This document shows, piece by piece, positions 19,918 to 30,276 of a stretch of DNA of 64,000 bases. The notes under the pieces are model-generated. The model had not been told where the DNA came from and searched no databases. It saw only the letters and a program-made list of their open reading frames with translations. Position numbers and translations under genes: made by a program. Numbering within the stretch: the first letter of the stretch is position 1; each line of letters starts with the position of its first letter. Origin of the DNA: Vibrio variabilis (GTDB taxonomy: Bacteria; Pseudomonadota; Gammaproteobacteria; Enterobacterales; Vibrionaceae); assembly GCF_003263785.1 (NCBI RefSeq), contig NZ_JYJK01000044.1, positions 124,001 through 188,000 on the forward strand, read 5' to 3'.

Positions 19918-19944
19918 CGCCCTGCGAATGCAGGGCGTTTTTTT
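19918..19944 (+). terminator. Terminator after serA
   Basis: CGCCCTGC-GAAT-GCAGGGCG followed by seven T. The tail touches the stop of the convergent yggE-like gene. Confidence 0.9.
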
Positions 19945-20638
19945 AATTGTCAATCCGATACGTCACATCCACCCGATCACGAATCGTAATCACCGAATCC
20001 TGATAACTATTCGACTCCGCCTTACTATCCATCGCCATCGCACGCATCACCACTGGCTGATTCATCTGCTGACGGTACTCAATACGCCACACATTACCAA
20101 GCTGCTGATCAAAGCCTTTCGCTAATGAAGACGCTTTGCTTTGCGCATCTTTTATCGCCGCCATGCGCGCCGCTTCTTGATACTGCCCTTCGTCTTTCAC
20201 TTTCAGTTGAATGTTATCGACCTGATTAATCCCGGACTCTAAGGCAAGGTCTAAGTAGTTATTAAGCTTGTCGAGATCCATCACTTGAACGGTCACCGTG
20301 CGCGAAGCGCGATAACCAATCAGCTCTGGCTTGCCTTTTTCTGGATAATGATACTGCGGTGATAGGTAAAGATTTGAGCTTTGGATGTCCGCTTTATCGA
20401 TACCATTCTTGGTTAAACCATCAAGAAATTTGTCGACGACAGTATCTACGCCTTGCTTAGCTTGATCAGCGTCCATTTGAGACTGCACCACTCGAACGGA
20501 AAACTCAGCCATATCTGGCTTGGCTTGGATTTCACCGTAGCCAGTTGTAGAAATGTGGGCAAATTCCAGCTGACTTGCAAACACTGGCGCCGCAAATAGA
20601 CTGGCGACCAAACTACCAACAACTAATGACTGTTTCAT
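19943..20638 (-). CDS. yggE: SIMPL-domain periplasmic protein (YggE-like)
   Basis: DUF541/SIMPL-domain protein of 231 residues with a signal peptide (MKQSLVVGSLVASLFAAPVFA, cut before SQL). The family motif ISTTGYGEIQAKPDMAEFSV follows the mature N-terminus, and LYLSPQYHYPEKGKPELIGYRAS marks the second conserved block. E. coli YggE is linked to lower oxidative stress, but its mechanism is unknown. I chose the ATG at 20638, which has AGGAG five bases upstream, over an upstream in-frame ATG at 20680. It is adjacent to argP, as in E. coli. Confidence 0.9.
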   Translation of the reverse strand: MKQSLVVGSLVASLFAAPVFASQLEFAHISTTGYGEIQAKPDMAEFSVRVVQSQMDADQAKQGVDTVVDKFLDGLTKNGIDKADIQSSNLYLSPQYHYPEKGKPELIGYRASRTVTVQVMDLDKLNNYLDLALESGINQVDNIQLKVKDEGQYQEAARMAAIKDAQSKASSLAKGFDQQLGNVWRIEYRQQMNQPVVMRAMAMDSKAESNSYQDSVITIRDRVDVTYRIDN

Positions 20639-20746
20639 GAAGACTCCTCGTCTTATTTTCTTATACTCAATATTAGGCATAGGTTTGGACTATAGGTTCC
20701 CGGACATTAAAAAGCTGACAGAACATTGACCAAACAATGTCTGTCA

Positions 20747-21642
20747 TTACTGAGGCAAGAATTGCCTAGCGTGGCCAATAATGGCATCCGATACTTCACT
20801 CAGCACACCACTTTCTAACTGCCAGTGATGCCAGTAGATTTGGTGGGATAGCAGGATATTGGGCGTCAATTCAATCAAGGCACCGGACTCGAGTTCATCT
20901 TGGATTTGCAGCTTAGGAATAAGGCAGTAAGCCACACCTGCAACCGCCAGTTTCACAAACGCTTCTGAGCTTCGCACCGTGTGTTTGAGTATGTTGCCGC
21001 GCATAATATTGAAGTGTTGATTCACAAACTTCTGATGCATCTTGTCGTGTTGGTCATAGGCAACGGCTGGCGCTTTCATCAAGGTTTCCCGGTTCACCCC
21101 TTGGCTGAAGTAGCGTTTGATAAAGCTTGGGCTCGCCACACAAAGATAGTCAACGCGTCCTAAGTAATCGGCGACACAGCCAGGAATCGATTGTGGCTCT
21201 AAGCTGATTGCGCCGACTACTTCTCCATTTTTCAGCTTTTCTATGGTTCTGCCTTCATCATCAACAATAAGATCAAGCTCTACGCGCTTGGACTCTAGAA
21301 GCGGAAACAAACTCGGTAACAGCCAAGTCGCTAGACTATCTGCGTTCGTCGCGAGAGAAACCGATAGCGCTTATCGCCAAGATCAGCAGCAAGCTCCGGC
21401 ACCAATTCTTGCTCAAGTAGGCGCACTCGACGGTAAAGACCTAACAGCTTTTTACCTACTGCGGTTGGACGTGGTGGTTGCTCGCGAACCAGTACCGGTT
21501 GCGCCAACCATTTTTCCAGTTGCTTCACGCGCTGAGATACGGCAGATTGAGAGATATACAAGTGCTCCGCCGCTTTATCGAAGCTTTTTTGCTCAACAAT
21601 CGCATCCAGTGCCTCTATCCATTTGTAGTCTAATCCGCGCAT
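20747..21642 (-). CDS. argP: LysR-type regulator ArgP (frameshifted in this sequence)
   Basis: LysR-type regulator that activates the arginine exporter gene argO and responds to arginine and lysine. The N-terminal helix-turn-helix ([23 protein letters not shown], split here as two blocks in text) and the C-terminal effector domain are both present. The frame breaks after LGDKRYR; one extra G at 21361-21362 gives [19 protein letters not shown] and 298 residues. It is divergent from argO with a 121-bp shared promoter region, the conserved arrangement. Confidence 0.93.
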
Positions 21643-21763
21643 CTTTTAACCTCTCAAAAAAGTCATTAGCCTAGCTTATTTCTCATTAATATTATTAACT
21701 ATCCTAATCATAATCGAATCGCTATTCTCTCGCTCTCTTTTATGCAGTGGTGAGGAAATTAAA

Positions 21764-22384
21764 GTGAATTTTTGGGTGCTTCTTCAAGGTTTCGGATTGG
21801 GCGCGACAATGATTATCCCAATTGGCGCTCAGAACGCTTATGTATTAAATCAGGGTATTAAGCGTAATCATCACCTAACAACGGCGACCGTATGTAGCCT
21901 GCTGGACATGACGTTCATTTCACTGGGTATCTTTGGTGGCGGTGCGATATTGTCGCAAAACGAGCTGCTGCTAACCGCGGTGACTTTAGGTGGTATCGCT
22001 TTTCTGACTGGTTATGGTTTGCTCTCGCTGCGAAGTGCATTTAAAGCGCCCGCAGCAAAAGAGTCATCAGGTGAAGTCCTGGCGCGCGGAAGACGTACTG
22101 TGGTTTTAGGTGCCCTTGCGGTCACCGTACTAAACCCACACTTGTACCTAGATACTGTGGTGATCCTCGGCTCGATTGGTGGACAGTTTGAAGGTAATGA
22201 CCGAATTGCCTTTGCGATCGGCACGGTACTGGCTTCCTTCGTCTGGTTCTATTCGCTCTCTATGGGTGCGGCAAAACTCGGTCCAACACTATCAAAACCA
22301 AAGGTTAAGAAAGGTATCGACTTGGCGGTAGCGGCGATGATGTTTACTATTGCTCTACTACTTACCAAAGGGTTAATGGAGTAA
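21764..22384 (+). CDS. argO: Arginine exporter ArgO (LysE family)
   Basis: Inner-membrane exporter of arginine, which prevents arginine and canavanine overload. The 206-residue protein begins with GTG and has about six hydrophobic segments; the LysE-family signature GLGATMIIPIGAQNAYVLNQG lies at the N-terminus and VTVLNPHLYLDTVVILG in the middle. It is divergent from its presumed activator argP. Its stop region supplies the GGAG ribosome site of the next gene, so translation is probably coupled. Confidence 0.93.
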   Translation: MNFWVLLQGFGLGATMIIPIGAQNAYVLNQGIKRNHHLTTATVCSLLDMTFISLGIFGGGAILSQNELLLTAVTLGGIAFLTGYGLLSLRSAFKAPAAKESSGEVLARGRRTVVLGALAVTVLNPHLYLDTVVILGSIGGQFEGNDRIAFAIGTVLASFVWFYSLSMGAAKLGPTLSKPKVKKGIDLAVAAMMFTIALLLTKGLME

Positions 22385-22390
22385 ACCTAA

Positions 22391-22888
22391 ATGGATAGAA
22401 CAGAAAGCATCTATCTTGCTAACCTTACATTACTGGAGACCTTATCGGTCTCCTTTTCGAAATGGCAGCATGAGCCTATTCTGGACTTTGAAACCGATGT
22501 TCGGATAGGAAAAGAGCTTGGTTGGACAGGGCTGCACAGCAAGAGCTTATTCTTAAAAAAGAAGGGCGGTGGGTTTGCTCTGTTTCTAACCGATAAAGAC
22601 TCTAGGTTAGACAAAGCGCAGCTAAAACACGCACTCGGCAAACGTACCTCTATCTGCAGTAATGAAGAAATGATTGAACAGATAGGCTGCGTACCGGGAG
22701 CGGTATGCCCGATAGGACTCCCTGAAGACATCACCATCGTTGTCGATAGCCGTTTGTTTGATGCTGAAGAGATACTGTATACACCAGGTAAGCCTGAGTG
22801 GACATTTGGCATTAATGGTAATGCTCTCAAACGAGTACTGGAAAACGTTCCAAATCAAGTCATTGAAATAGAAAAAGGAGAAGCCTAG
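22391..22888 (+). CDS. YbaK/ProX-like aminoacyl-tRNA deacylase domain protein
   Basis: A 165-residue protein of the prolyl-tRNA editing/YbaK fold. Recognisable features are LHSKSLFLKKKGGGFALFLTD, which carries the usual lysines, LKHALGKRTS, and the GCVPGAVCPIGLPED loop followed by VVDSRLFDAEEILYTPG. The ProX-type proteins hydrolyse mischarged tRNA(Pro); the exact substrate cannot be read here. The start is 7 bp after argO and uses GGAG from the end of that gene, so the two form an operon. The gene's stop codon lies inside the terminator hairpin. Linkage to arginine export is unexplained. Confidence 0.82.
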   Translation: MDRTESIYLANLTLLETLSVSFSKWQHEPILDFETDVRIGKELGWTGLHSKSLFLKKKGGGFALFLTDKDSRLDKAQLKHALGKRTSICSNEEMIEQIGCVPGAVCPIGLPEDITIVVDSRLFDAEEILYTPGKPEWTFGINGNALKRVLENVPNQVIEIEKGEA

Positions 22889-22900
22889 CTTCTCCTTTGT
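22874..22900. terminator. Bidirectional terminator between the ProX-like gene and mscS
   Basis: AAAGGAGAAGC and GCTTCTCCTTT form an 11-bp stem with a 3-base loop. It includes the stop codon of the upstream gene. Confidence 0.83.
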
Positions 22901-22926
22901 TACATCTGATGGTGACGCCTGAGCGA

Positions 22927-23790
22927 TCAGTCCACTTTGTTCAAGTGCACATCCATCTGAGGGAATGGGATTTCAATACCTTCTGCATCGAGCGCTTCTT
23001 TGATCGCTTGCAGCGTATCGAAGTACACATCCCAATATTGCTCAGTGCGAACCCAAGGGCGAGCGACGAAGTTCACTGATGAGTCAGCAAGTGCAACGAC
23101 ACCCACGGTAATTCCAGGCTCTTTGAGGACACGCTCGTCCGCTTCAAGCGTCTTGCGAATCACCTCTTTTGCCTTTTTAAGATCGGAGCCATAAGAGACA
23201 CCTATCACGTGGTCGATACGGCGAGTTGCATGACGCGAGTAGTTGGTGATTGGAGAGCCAATGACAGACGCGTTTGGTACCACAACCATTTTGTTGTCAG
23301 GTGTCGTTAGGACGGTTTGGAAGATCTGAATAGAATCAACCGAGCCAGCAACACCACCAATCTCGACGTAATCGCCTGACTTGAATGGACGGAAGCCAAC
23401 AATCAATACCCCGGCAGCAAAGTTAGACAGCGAACCTTGCAATGCGAGACCAATAGCCAAACCCGCAGCACCAATCACTGCAACCACGGATGCGGTTTGT
23501 ACACCGATGCGACTTAGTGCCGCAATCAGAACAATAACAAACAAGGTGTAACGTACGATGCCGTGAATAAACTCGACAACGGCCTTATCCATTTTCTTCT
23601 TGTGCAGCAACTTAGCGACGCTACCGGCAATCGCTTTAACCACGATGTTACCAATGAACAGGATAAGCAGTGCCGAAATGATGTTCACACCGTACTGAAC
23701 CAGAAGATCAGAGTTGTTAGTTAACCATTTCTCAGCATGAGACAAACTGTCTACAAGGGGAGTTTCAATATCAACAGACTCATTGGCCAT
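22927..23790 (-). CDS. mscS: Small-conductance mechanosensitive channel MscS
   Basis: Homoheptameric channel that opens under membrane tension and releases solutes on hypo-osmotic shock. The 287-residue protein has three transmembrane helices at about 25-115, with the Gly/Ala-rich pore helix (AVIGAAGLAIGLALQGSLSN) and then the beta domain beginning FRPFKSGDYVEIGGVAG. The start MANESVDIE at 23790 follows AGAGGT. It lies between argO and fbaA, as in E. coli. Confidence 0.95.
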   Translation of the reverse strand: MANESVDIETPLVDSLSHAEKWLTNNSDLLVQYGVNIISALLILFIGNIVVKAIAGSVAKLLHKKKMDKAVVEFIHGIVRYTLFVIVLIAALSRIGVQTASVVAVIGAAGLAIGLALQGSLSNFAAGVLIVGFRPFKSGDYVEIGGVAGSVDSIQIFQTVLTTPDNKMVVVPNASVIGSPITNYSRHATRRIDHVIGVSYGSDLKKAKEVIRKTLEADERVLKEPGITVGVVALADSSVNFVARPWVRTEQYWDVYFDTLQAIKEALDAEGIEIPFPQMDVHLNKVD

Positions 23791-23982
23791 ATTGTTTACC
23801 TCTAGGATAATGATGAGCAAAGCGAGTCTTAGCTAATACCACTGACTTATTAGCAAAGGCGCGCGAAAACGTTAAAGCATACCGATTACAAATACCAATA
23901 CACAAAACATAACAAAAGGTTACGCAATCAAGAGCGGTTGTGCCAGTTTTTTTAATCACATCACGTTATTTTCCTACAGGCA

Positions 23983-24014
23983 TAAAAAAAGCCGCTCCAA
24001 AGAGCGACTTTTTT
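23983..24014 (-). terminator. Terminator after fbaA
   Basis: GTCGCTC-TTTG-GAGCGGC stem on the minus strand, flanked by a run of seven T (A on the plus strand) and by A on the other side; it could act in both directions. Confidence 0.88.
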
Positions 24015-24050
24015 CATCTTACTATCAGTTAAATCTTATGCGATTTAATC

Positions 24051-25127
24051 TTATAGTACGTCGATAGCGTTTAGGTCAGCGAAAGCTTTCTCTAGACGAG
24101 CAACCATTGAAGATTGACCTGCACGTAGCCATACGCGTGGATCGTAGTACTTCTTGTTAGGCGCGTCATCGCCAGTTGGGTTACCGATTTGACCTTGTAG
24201 GTAATCGTGGTTTTCAGCTTCGTACTTGCGGATACCGTCCCAAGTTGCCCACTGTGTATCAGTATCGATGTTCATTTTGATAACACCGTAGCTGATTGAC
24301 TCTTGAATTTCTGCTTCAGTAGAACCAGAACCACCGTGGAATACGAAGTTTAGAGCGTTAGGTGCGATACCGAACTTCTCTGCACAGTATGCTTGAGAGT
24401 CACGTAGGATAGTTGGAGTTAGAACAACGTTACCTGGCTTGTATACACCGTGTACGTTACCGAAAGAAGCAGCGATAGTGAAACGTGGGCTAACAGCCAC
24501 TAGTTTCTCGTATGCGTATGCTACGTCTTCTGGAGAAGTGTAAAGCTCAGATGCGTCCATGTGAGAGTTATCTACGCCGTCTTCTTCACCACCAGTACAA
24601 CCTAGTTCGATCTCTAGAGTCATACCCATTTTCGCCATGCGAGCTAGGTACTTAGCAGAGATTTCGATGTTCTCTTCTAGAGACTCTTCAGAAAGGTCGA
24701 TCATGTGAGAAGAGAATAGAGGCTTACCAGTTTGAGCGAAGAACTCTTCACCAGCATCTAGAAGACCGTCGATCCATGGTAGAAGTTTCTTAGCAGCGTG
24801 GTCAGTGTGAAGAATCACTGGAACACCGTAAGACTCAGCTACTGCGTGTACGTATTTCGCACCAGCAACTGCACCTAGGATTTGTGCGCCTTGACCTTCA
24901 AGCTTAACGCCTTTACCAGCGAAGAAGCCAGCACCGCCGTTAGAGAACTGAACTACAACTGGAGCTTTAACTTTAGCTGCAGCTTCAAGAACACCGTTGA
25001 TAGAGTCAGTGTTAACTACGTTAACTGCAGGAAGAGCGAAGTTGTTCTCTTTAGCAACTTCAAATACTTTCTGAACGTCATCGCCAGAGATAACACCTGG
25101 TTTTACGAAGTCGAAGATCTTAGACAT
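24051..25127 (-). CDS. fbaA: Class II fructose-bisphosphate aldolase
   Basis: Zinc-dependent aldolase that splits fructose-1,6-bisphosphate into DHAP and glyceraldehyde-3-phosphate. The 358-residue sequence has the class II features PVILHTDHAAKKLLPWIDG near 105 (catalytic Asp, zinc His), ELGCTGGEEDGVDNS near 175, GNVHGVYKPGNV near 225, and NFVFHGGSGS near 262. It is the last gene of tktA-epd-pgk-fbaA order. A PurR-like palindrome lies 38 bp upstream. Codon use is strongly biased, as for a highly expressed gene. Confidence 0.97.
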   Translation of the reverse strand: MSKIFDFVKPGVISGDDVQKVFEVAKENNFALPAVNVVNTDSINGVLEAAAKVKAPVVVQFSNGGAGFFAGKGVKLEGQGAQILGAVAGAKYVHAVAESYGVPVILHTDHAAKKLLPWIDGLLDAGEEFFAQTGKPLFSSHMIDLSEESLEENIEISAKYLARMAKMGMTLEIELGCTGGEEDGVDNSHMDASELYTSPEDVAYAYEKLVAVSPRFTIAASFGNVHGVYKPGNVVLTPTILRDSQAYCAEKFGIAPNALNFVFHGGSGSTEAEIQESISYGVIKMNIDTDTQWATWDGIRKYEAENHDYLQGQIGNPTGDDAPNKKYYDPRVWLRAGQSSMVARLEKAFADLNAIDVL

Positions 25128-25164
25128 GGAATAAGTCCTATTTTCTGTCGTTTTAAATAAAAAT

Positions 25165-25180
25165 TGGCAATCGTTTGCTC
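25165..25180. promoter_or_regulatory. PurR-like palindrome upstream of fbaA
   Basis: Core GCAATCGTTTGC fits GCAANCGNTTNC; 9 of 11 fixed positions of the full PurR consensus match. It is 38 bp before the fbaA start codon on the transcribed side. Cra or another LacI-family regulator is an alternative. Confidence 0.4.
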
Positions 25181-25228
25181 ACAACGGGCGGCATTGTATC
25201 AAAGTTAACCAGCCATTGCAGCATAGAT

Positions 25229-25258
25229 AAAAGCGGACTCATTAGCCCGCTTTATAAA
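25229..25258 (-). terminator. Probable terminator after pgk
   Basis: AAAGCGG and CCGCTTT arms on the minus strand, 8 bp past the pgk stop, with a short T-rich tail. Weaker than its neighbours. Confidence 0.6.
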
Positions 25259-25265
25259 AAGATAA

Positions 25266-26429
25266 TTATGCTTTAGCACGCTCTTCAAGCATTGCTACTG
25301 CTGGTAGTACTTTACCTTCAACAAACTCAAGGAATGCACCGCCACCTGTAGAGATGTAAGAAACGTCAGCTTTGATACCGAACTTGTCGATAGCTGCTAG
25401 CGTGTCACCACCACCTGCTACAGAGAAACCTTCAGATTCAGCGATCGCTTTAGAAATGCCTTCTGTGCCCGCCTCGAAGTTCTTGAATTCGAATACGCCA
25501 ACAGGGCCGTTCCATAGGATAGTTTTAGCATCTTTCAGGATTTTCGCTAGTTCAGCAGTTGAGTCTGGACCTAGGTCGAAAATCATGTCGTCGTCTTGAA
25601 CTTCAGATACGTGCTTGATTTCAGCTTCTGCGTTCTCATCGAATGCTTTTGCACATGCAACGTCAGTAGCCACTGGAATTGCACACTCGTCCATTAGCTT
25701 CTTCGCTGTGTCTACTAGGTCTGCTTCGTATAGAGACTTACCTACGTTGTGGCCAGCTGCAGCGATGAACGTGTTCGCGATACCACCACCAACAACAAGT
25801 TGGTCAGCAATTTTAGATAGTGACTCAAGGACCGTTAGCTTAGTCGATACTTTAGAACCACCAACGATAGCAACCATTGGACGAGCAGGCTTGTCCATTG
25901 CTTTGCCTAGTGCATCTAGTTCGTTAGCTAGTAGAGGACCAGCACACGCTACAGGTGCGTTCATGCCAACACCGTGAGTTGAAGCTTGTGCACGGTGAGC
26001 AGTGCCGAATGCATCCATTACGAAGATGTCACACAGTGCAGCGTATTTCTTAGATAGCTCTTCTTCGTTCTTCTTCTCGCCTTTGTTAAAGCGAACGTTT
26101 TCAAGAACAACTAGCTCACCAGCGTTAAGCTCTAGGCCGTCTAGGTAATCTTTTGCTAGTTTAACGTCGCAATCTAGTGCGTCGTTTAGGTAGTTAACTA
26201 CAGGTTGTAGAGAGAACTCTTCTGCGTACTCGCCTTCAGTAGGACGACCTAGGTGAGACGTAACCATAACTTTAGCGCCAGCTTCTAGGCAGTGCTTGAT
26301 GGTTGGTAGAGACGCAATGATACGAGCGTCAGATGTTACTTTACCGTCTTTTACTGGTACGTTCAGATCAGCACGGATAAATACGCGTTTACCTGCTAGA
26401 TCCAGGTCAGTCATCTTGATTACAGACAT
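25266..26429 (-). CDS. pgk: Phosphoglycerate kinase
   Basis: Transfers phosphate from 1,3-bisphosphoglycerate to ADP in glycolysis. The 387-residue protein has the N-terminal [12 protein letters not shown] substrate loop, SHLGRP near 62, GGSKVSTKL near 195, and the nucleotide-binding GGGDTLAAI near 350. I chose MSVIKMTDL at 26429 because GAGAGGA lies at the right distance before it; an ATG at 26444 would add five residues. It lies between epd and fbaA in the usual order. Confidence 0.97.
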   Translation of the reverse strand: MSVIKMTDLDLAGKRVFIRADLNVPVKDGKVTSDARIIASLPTIKHCLEAGAKVMVTSHLGRPTEGEYAEEFSLQPVVNYLNDALDCDVKLAKDYLDGLELNAGELVVLENVRFNKGEKKNEEELSKKYAALCDIFVMDAFGTAHRAQASTHGVGMNAPVACAGPLLANELDALGKAMDKPARPMVAIVGGSKVSTKLTVLESLSKIADQLVVGGGIANTFIAAAGHNVGKSLYEADLVDTAKKLMDECAIPVATDVACAKAFDENAEAEIKHVSEVQDDDMIFDLGPDSTAELAKILKDAKTILWNGPVGVFEFKNFEAGTEGISKAIAESEGFSVAGGGDTLAAIDKFGIKADVSYISTGGGAFLEFVEGKVLPAVAMLEERAKA

Positions 26430-26580
26430 GTTTAGTCCTCTCAACTAAAAAATAAATAAAGTTTTTGAAACCCGGCTTCTTGCCAAGTTTTAGAATTCAT
26501 CAACTGGTTACTTATATTGGGCTCATGAATATTAATTTCAACCTTCAAAATTAATATTTTCCCCAAGAGCGCCCTTGATA

Positions 26581-27605
26581 CTACTGAGACGCTTGCATTG
26601 CTAACGCGGTGTCTAACATGCGGTTAGCAAAGCCCCACTCGTTGTCACACCACACCAACATTTTGACCAGACGACCATCACTCACTCGAGTCTGTGTCCC
26701 ATCAACAATGGCGCTGTGTGGGTCGTGGTTAAAGTCCACGGAAACCAGCGGTGCTTCAGTATAGTCAACAATGCCGTCTAATGTACACCGAGATGCGTTA
26801 ATAATGACTTGATTTACGTCATTAACTTTCACATTCGTATTTATAGTTACACTAAGATCCATAGCGGTGACGTTAATTGTTGGCACTCTTACAGAAATTG
26901 CTTCAAATTTGTTAGAAAATTTCGGAAAGATGCGTTCGATGCCCTTATGAAGTTTCGTATCCACCGGAATGATAGATAGACTGGCTGAGCGAGTACGGCG
27001 TAGATCGCATGATAAGCGTCGATAACTTGTTGATCATTCATTGAAGAGTGAATGCTGGTGATAGTCCCAGAGTCGATACCAAAGGCTTCATCTAACGCTT
27101 GGATAACCGGCACGATACAGTTCGTGGTGCAAGAACCATTGGAGACAATGGTGTGATCTTTGGTCAGAGTATGGTGGTTAACACCGTAAATAATGGTGTT
27201 ATCAAGATCATTGCTGCCAGGGTGGGAAAACAGCACCTTCTTGGCACCAGCTTCGATGTGCTTCAAACCATCAGCACGACTGCCAAATACGCCAGTGCAA
27301 TCTAATACGATGTCAACCTCTAGGTTTTTCCATGGCAATAGACTGATGTCTCCAAGATGCAGAATACGAATGGTGTCGAACTGACCATCTTTATGAGTCA
27401 GATAGAGATGCTCTTGGTCGTGAGTAACCTTTTTATCAAAACGACCATGACTGGTATCGTATTGAAGCAAATGAGCCATCGCTTCAGGTTGCGCAAGTTC
27501 GTTCACGGCGACGACTTTGATTTGGTCGTTCTTCTCGCTTTCGTATAGCGCTCTGAGTACATTCCGTCCAATGCGTCCAAAGCCATTGATTGCCACTCTT
27601 AGCAT
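26581..27605 (-). CDS. epd: Erythrose-4-phosphate dehydrogenase (frameshifted in this sequence)
   Basis: NAD-dependent dehydrogenase that makes 4-phosphoerythronate for pyridoxal phosphate synthesis. The NAD-binding [16 protein letters not shown] motif, the catalytic cysteine in [10 protein letters not shown] near residue 155, and the C-terminal [15 protein letters not shown] are present. The frame breaks after IDAYHA; one extra C near 27006 reads [20 protein letters not shown] and gives 341 residues. Epd rather than GapA is inferred from the neighbourhood (pgk, fbaA, tktA) and from the family-like RRTRSAS stretch after repair. Confidence 0.92.
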
Positions 27606-27832
27606 CGCATTACGCCTTTTTGTTCACGTGATAAAGGCTTGCATGGTAACCGATCGACCGACATTTCGCATTACGTGATTCGCAATTTGATTGCGCTATT
27701 TATCACCAATAGTTGCGATGCACCTCTCTAAAGCGCTCGCTCTTCCCATCAATAGCCCTGTTACACTCAGAAGAGAGTCATGATCTTGTGTCTTTTAACC
27801 ACACAGTTTTTAACGCACAGGAGGTGTTCTCT

Positions 27833-28060
27833 ATGACAAGCGCAACTTATTGCCAAGCTTGCAACAAACCCACCACTCACAAAGAGATGCTGGTACGCAA
27901 GCCAAGCAGTTACGATACCGACCCATCGTTAATGGGCAAAATTAAGCTGTTTGCGCATACGTTTATTAATGGCGGCCATTACTACGATATGGATCGCTAC
28001 ATAACCTGCCAAGACTGTGGCAAGCGCACACTTGATAACAAAGGCAAAGAGTTTGAATAG
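27833..28060 (+). CDS. Small conserved-looking CxxC protein of unknown function
   Basis: A 75-residue protein with two CxxC pairs (YCQACNK near residue 7 and TCQDCGKRT near 62), so it may bind one zinc ion as a split ribbon. I do not recognise a named family. The ATG at 27833 has an excellent ribosome site (CAGGAGGTG), which is why I reject the longer frame from 27713. It is divergent from epd and convergent with tktA, sharing a terminator with the latter. Confidence 0.7.
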   Translation: MTSATYCQACNKPTTHKEMLVRKPSSYDTDPSLMGKIKLFAHTFINGGHYYDMDRYITCQDCGKRTLDNKGKEFE

Positions 28061-28063
28061 CCA

Positions 28064-28094
28064 TAAAAAAACCGAGCACTAGGCTCGGTTTTTC
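28064..28094. terminator. Bidirectional terminator between the CxxC gene and tktA
   Basis: ACCGAGC and GCTCGGT arms with seven A before and five T after, serving convergent genes. Confidence 0.88.
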
Positions 28095-28113
28095 ATTTCA
28101 AGAAAAAAGGTGC

Positions 28114-30108
28114 TTATGCAAGCAGCTCTTTTGCCGTGTTCACAACGTTTTCAGTCGTGAAGCCGAACATCTTGAATAGCTCGCCTGCTGGCGCAGACTC
28201 ACCAAATGTCGTCATACCGATGATCTTGCCACCGAAGCCAACATACTTGTACCAGTAATCGGCAATACCCGCTTCAACCGCGATACGCTTAGTCACTGCT
28301 GCTGGAAGAACCGCTTCACGGTATGCTTCGTCTTGCGCGTCAAATACGTCAGTAGAAGGAAGAGATACTACGCGTACTTTCTTGCCTTCAGCCGTCAGTT
28401 CAGCGTAAGCGTTGGTTGCTAGCTCAACTTCAGAACCTGTTGCAATAAGGATCAGCTCAGGCGTGCCTTCGCAATCTTTCAGGATGTAACCACCTTTAGC
28501 AACGTTTGCTAGCTGCTCAGCGTCACGATCTTGCTGCGTTAGGTTTTGACGAGAGAAGATAAGCGATGTTGGACCGTCTTTACGCTCAATCGCGTATTTC
28601 CAAGCTACCGCAGACTCAACCTGGTCACATGGGCGCCATGTGCTCATGTTTGGCGTTACGCGCAGTGATGCGATTTGCTCAACTGGTTGGTGCGTTGGAC
28701 CATCTTCACCCAGACCGATAGAATCGTGCGTGTAAACCTGGATATTTTGCACTTTCATCAGTGCAGCCATGCGCATTGCGTTACGAGCGTATTCCATGAA
28801 CATTAGGAAGGTTGCACCGTATGGTACGAAACCACCGTGTAGCGCGATACCGTTGATGATCGCTGTCATACCGAATTCACGTACACCGTAGTGGATGTAG
28901 TTACCAGACGCATCGTCAGCCGTTAGCGACTGAGAACCAGACCACATGGTTAGGTTTGATGGCGCTAGGTCAGCAGAGCCGCCCATGAATTCTGGAAGCA
29001 TCTTACCGAACGCTTCTAGTGCATTTTGAGATGCTTTACGTGATGCAATGTTTGCTGGGTTCGCTTGAAGGTCAGCAATGATCTTGCTTGCTTCTTGTTC
29101 CCACTGAGCAGGAAGCTCACCGTTCACACGACGCTTAAACTCAGCCGCAAGCTCTGGATAAGCCGCTTCATAAGCTGCTAGCTTCTCGTTCCAAGCTGCT
29201 TCTTTTGCGCTACCCGCTTCGTTTGCATCCCACTCTGCTTTAATGTCAGCAGGGATTTCGAATGGACCGTGTTCCCAACCTAGGAATTCACGTGCTGCTG
29301 CAATTTCGTCGTGACCTAGTGGAGCACCGTGACAGTCGTGAGAGCCCGCTTTGTTTGGTGAACCAAAACCGATGATGGTTTTAGTACAGATAAGTGTTGG
29401 ACGTGGATCCGCTTTTGCCGCCTCAATCGCTGCATTGATCGCGTCAGCATCGTGACCGTCTACTGCAGGAATTACGTGCCAGCCGTAAGCTTCGAAGCGC
29501 TTAGGTGTGTCATCAGAGAACCAACCTTCCACTTCACCATCGATAGAGATGCCGTTGTCATCCCAGAAAGCGATCAGCTTACCAAGACCTAGGGTACCCG
29601 CTAGTGAACACGCTTCGTGAGAGATACCTTCCATCAGACAGCCATCACCCATGAAGACATAAGTGAAGTGGTCAACGATATCGTGACCTTCTTTGTTGAA
29701 TTGCGCTGCAAGAGATTTCTCGGCAATCGCCATACCAACCGCGTTAGTGATGCCTTGGCCTAGAGGACCCGTTGTCGTCTCGATACCTGGTGCGTAGCCG
29801 TACTCTGGGTGACCTGGTGTTTTTGAGTGCAGTTGACGGAAGTTTTTAAGATCGTCAATGGATAGCTCATAGCCGCTTAGGTGAAGCAGAGAGTAAATCA
29901 GCATTGAGCCGTGGCCGTTTGACAGTACGAAACGGTCGCGGTCAGCCCACTCTGGGTTTGACGGGTTGTGATTTAGGTGAGAACGCCAAAGAACTTCAGC
30001 GATATCTGCCATACCCATTGGTGCACCTGGGTGACCTGAGTTAGCTTGTTGAACACCATCCATGCTTAGCGCGCGGATTGCATTAGCGAGTTGTTTACGA
30101 GAAGACAT
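28114..30108 (-). CDS. tktA: Transketolase
   Basis: Thiamine-diphosphate enzyme that moves two-carbon units among pentose-phosphate sugars and links them to glycolysis. The 664-residue protein has [17 protein letters not shown] at the N-terminus, the TPP-binding [16 protein letters not shown] near 155, a pyrimidine-domain [18 protein letters not shown] near 410, and [15 protein letters not shown] near 470. The start [14 protein letters not shown] at 30108 follows CAGGAG; an upstream ATG at 30126 is less likely. Divergent from metK. Confidence 0.97.
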   Translation of the reverse strand: MSSRKQLANAIRALSMDGVQQANSGHPGAPMGMADIAEVLWRSHLNHNPSNPEWADRDRFVLSNGHGSMLIYSLLHLSGYELSIDDLKNFRQLHSKTPGHPEYGYAPGIETTTGPLGQGITNAVGMAIAEKSLAAQFNKEGHDIVDHFTYVFMGDGCLMEGISHEACSLAGTLGLGKLIAFWDDNGISIDGEVEGWFSDDTPKRFEAYGWHVIPAVDGHDADAINAAIEAAKADPRPTLICTKTIIGFGSPNKAGSHDCHGAPLGHDEIAAAREFLGWEHGPFEIPADIKAEWDANEAGSAKEAAWNEKLAAYEAAYPELAAEFKRRVNGELPAQWEQEASKIIADLQANPANIASRKASQNALEAFGKMLPEFMGGSADLAPSNLTMWSGSQSLTADDASGNYIHYGVREFGMTAIINGIALHGGFVPYGATFLMFMEYARNAMRMAALMKVQNIQVYTHDSIGLGEDGPTHQPVEQIASLRVTPNMSTWRPCDQVESAVAWKYAIERKDGPTSLIFSRQNLTQQDRDAEQLANVAKGGYILKDCEGTPELILIATGSEVELATNAYAELTAEGKKVRVVSLPSTDVFDAQDEAYREAVLPAAVTKRIAVEAGIADYWYKYVGFGGKIIGMTTFGESAPAGELFKMFGFTTENVVNTAKELLA

Positions 30109-30276
30109 GTCTGCTCCTGAGTGCATTAAGCGAATTCCAAGTTTTTCATAGACTGATTGAATAATCAGCGGCCGCTATTGTCGCAAAGCCATATAGTCTC
30201 TGCAAACGATTTACCGTCATTTTTTGGCATTATCGCGGAATAATGTCGCCGGAATGTGGCGATCCACGCGCAAAAT

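Noticed and set aside
19928-20125. His-rich plus-strand ORF after serA
   Set aside because: Antisense to the SIMPL-domain gene and starts inside the serA terminator.
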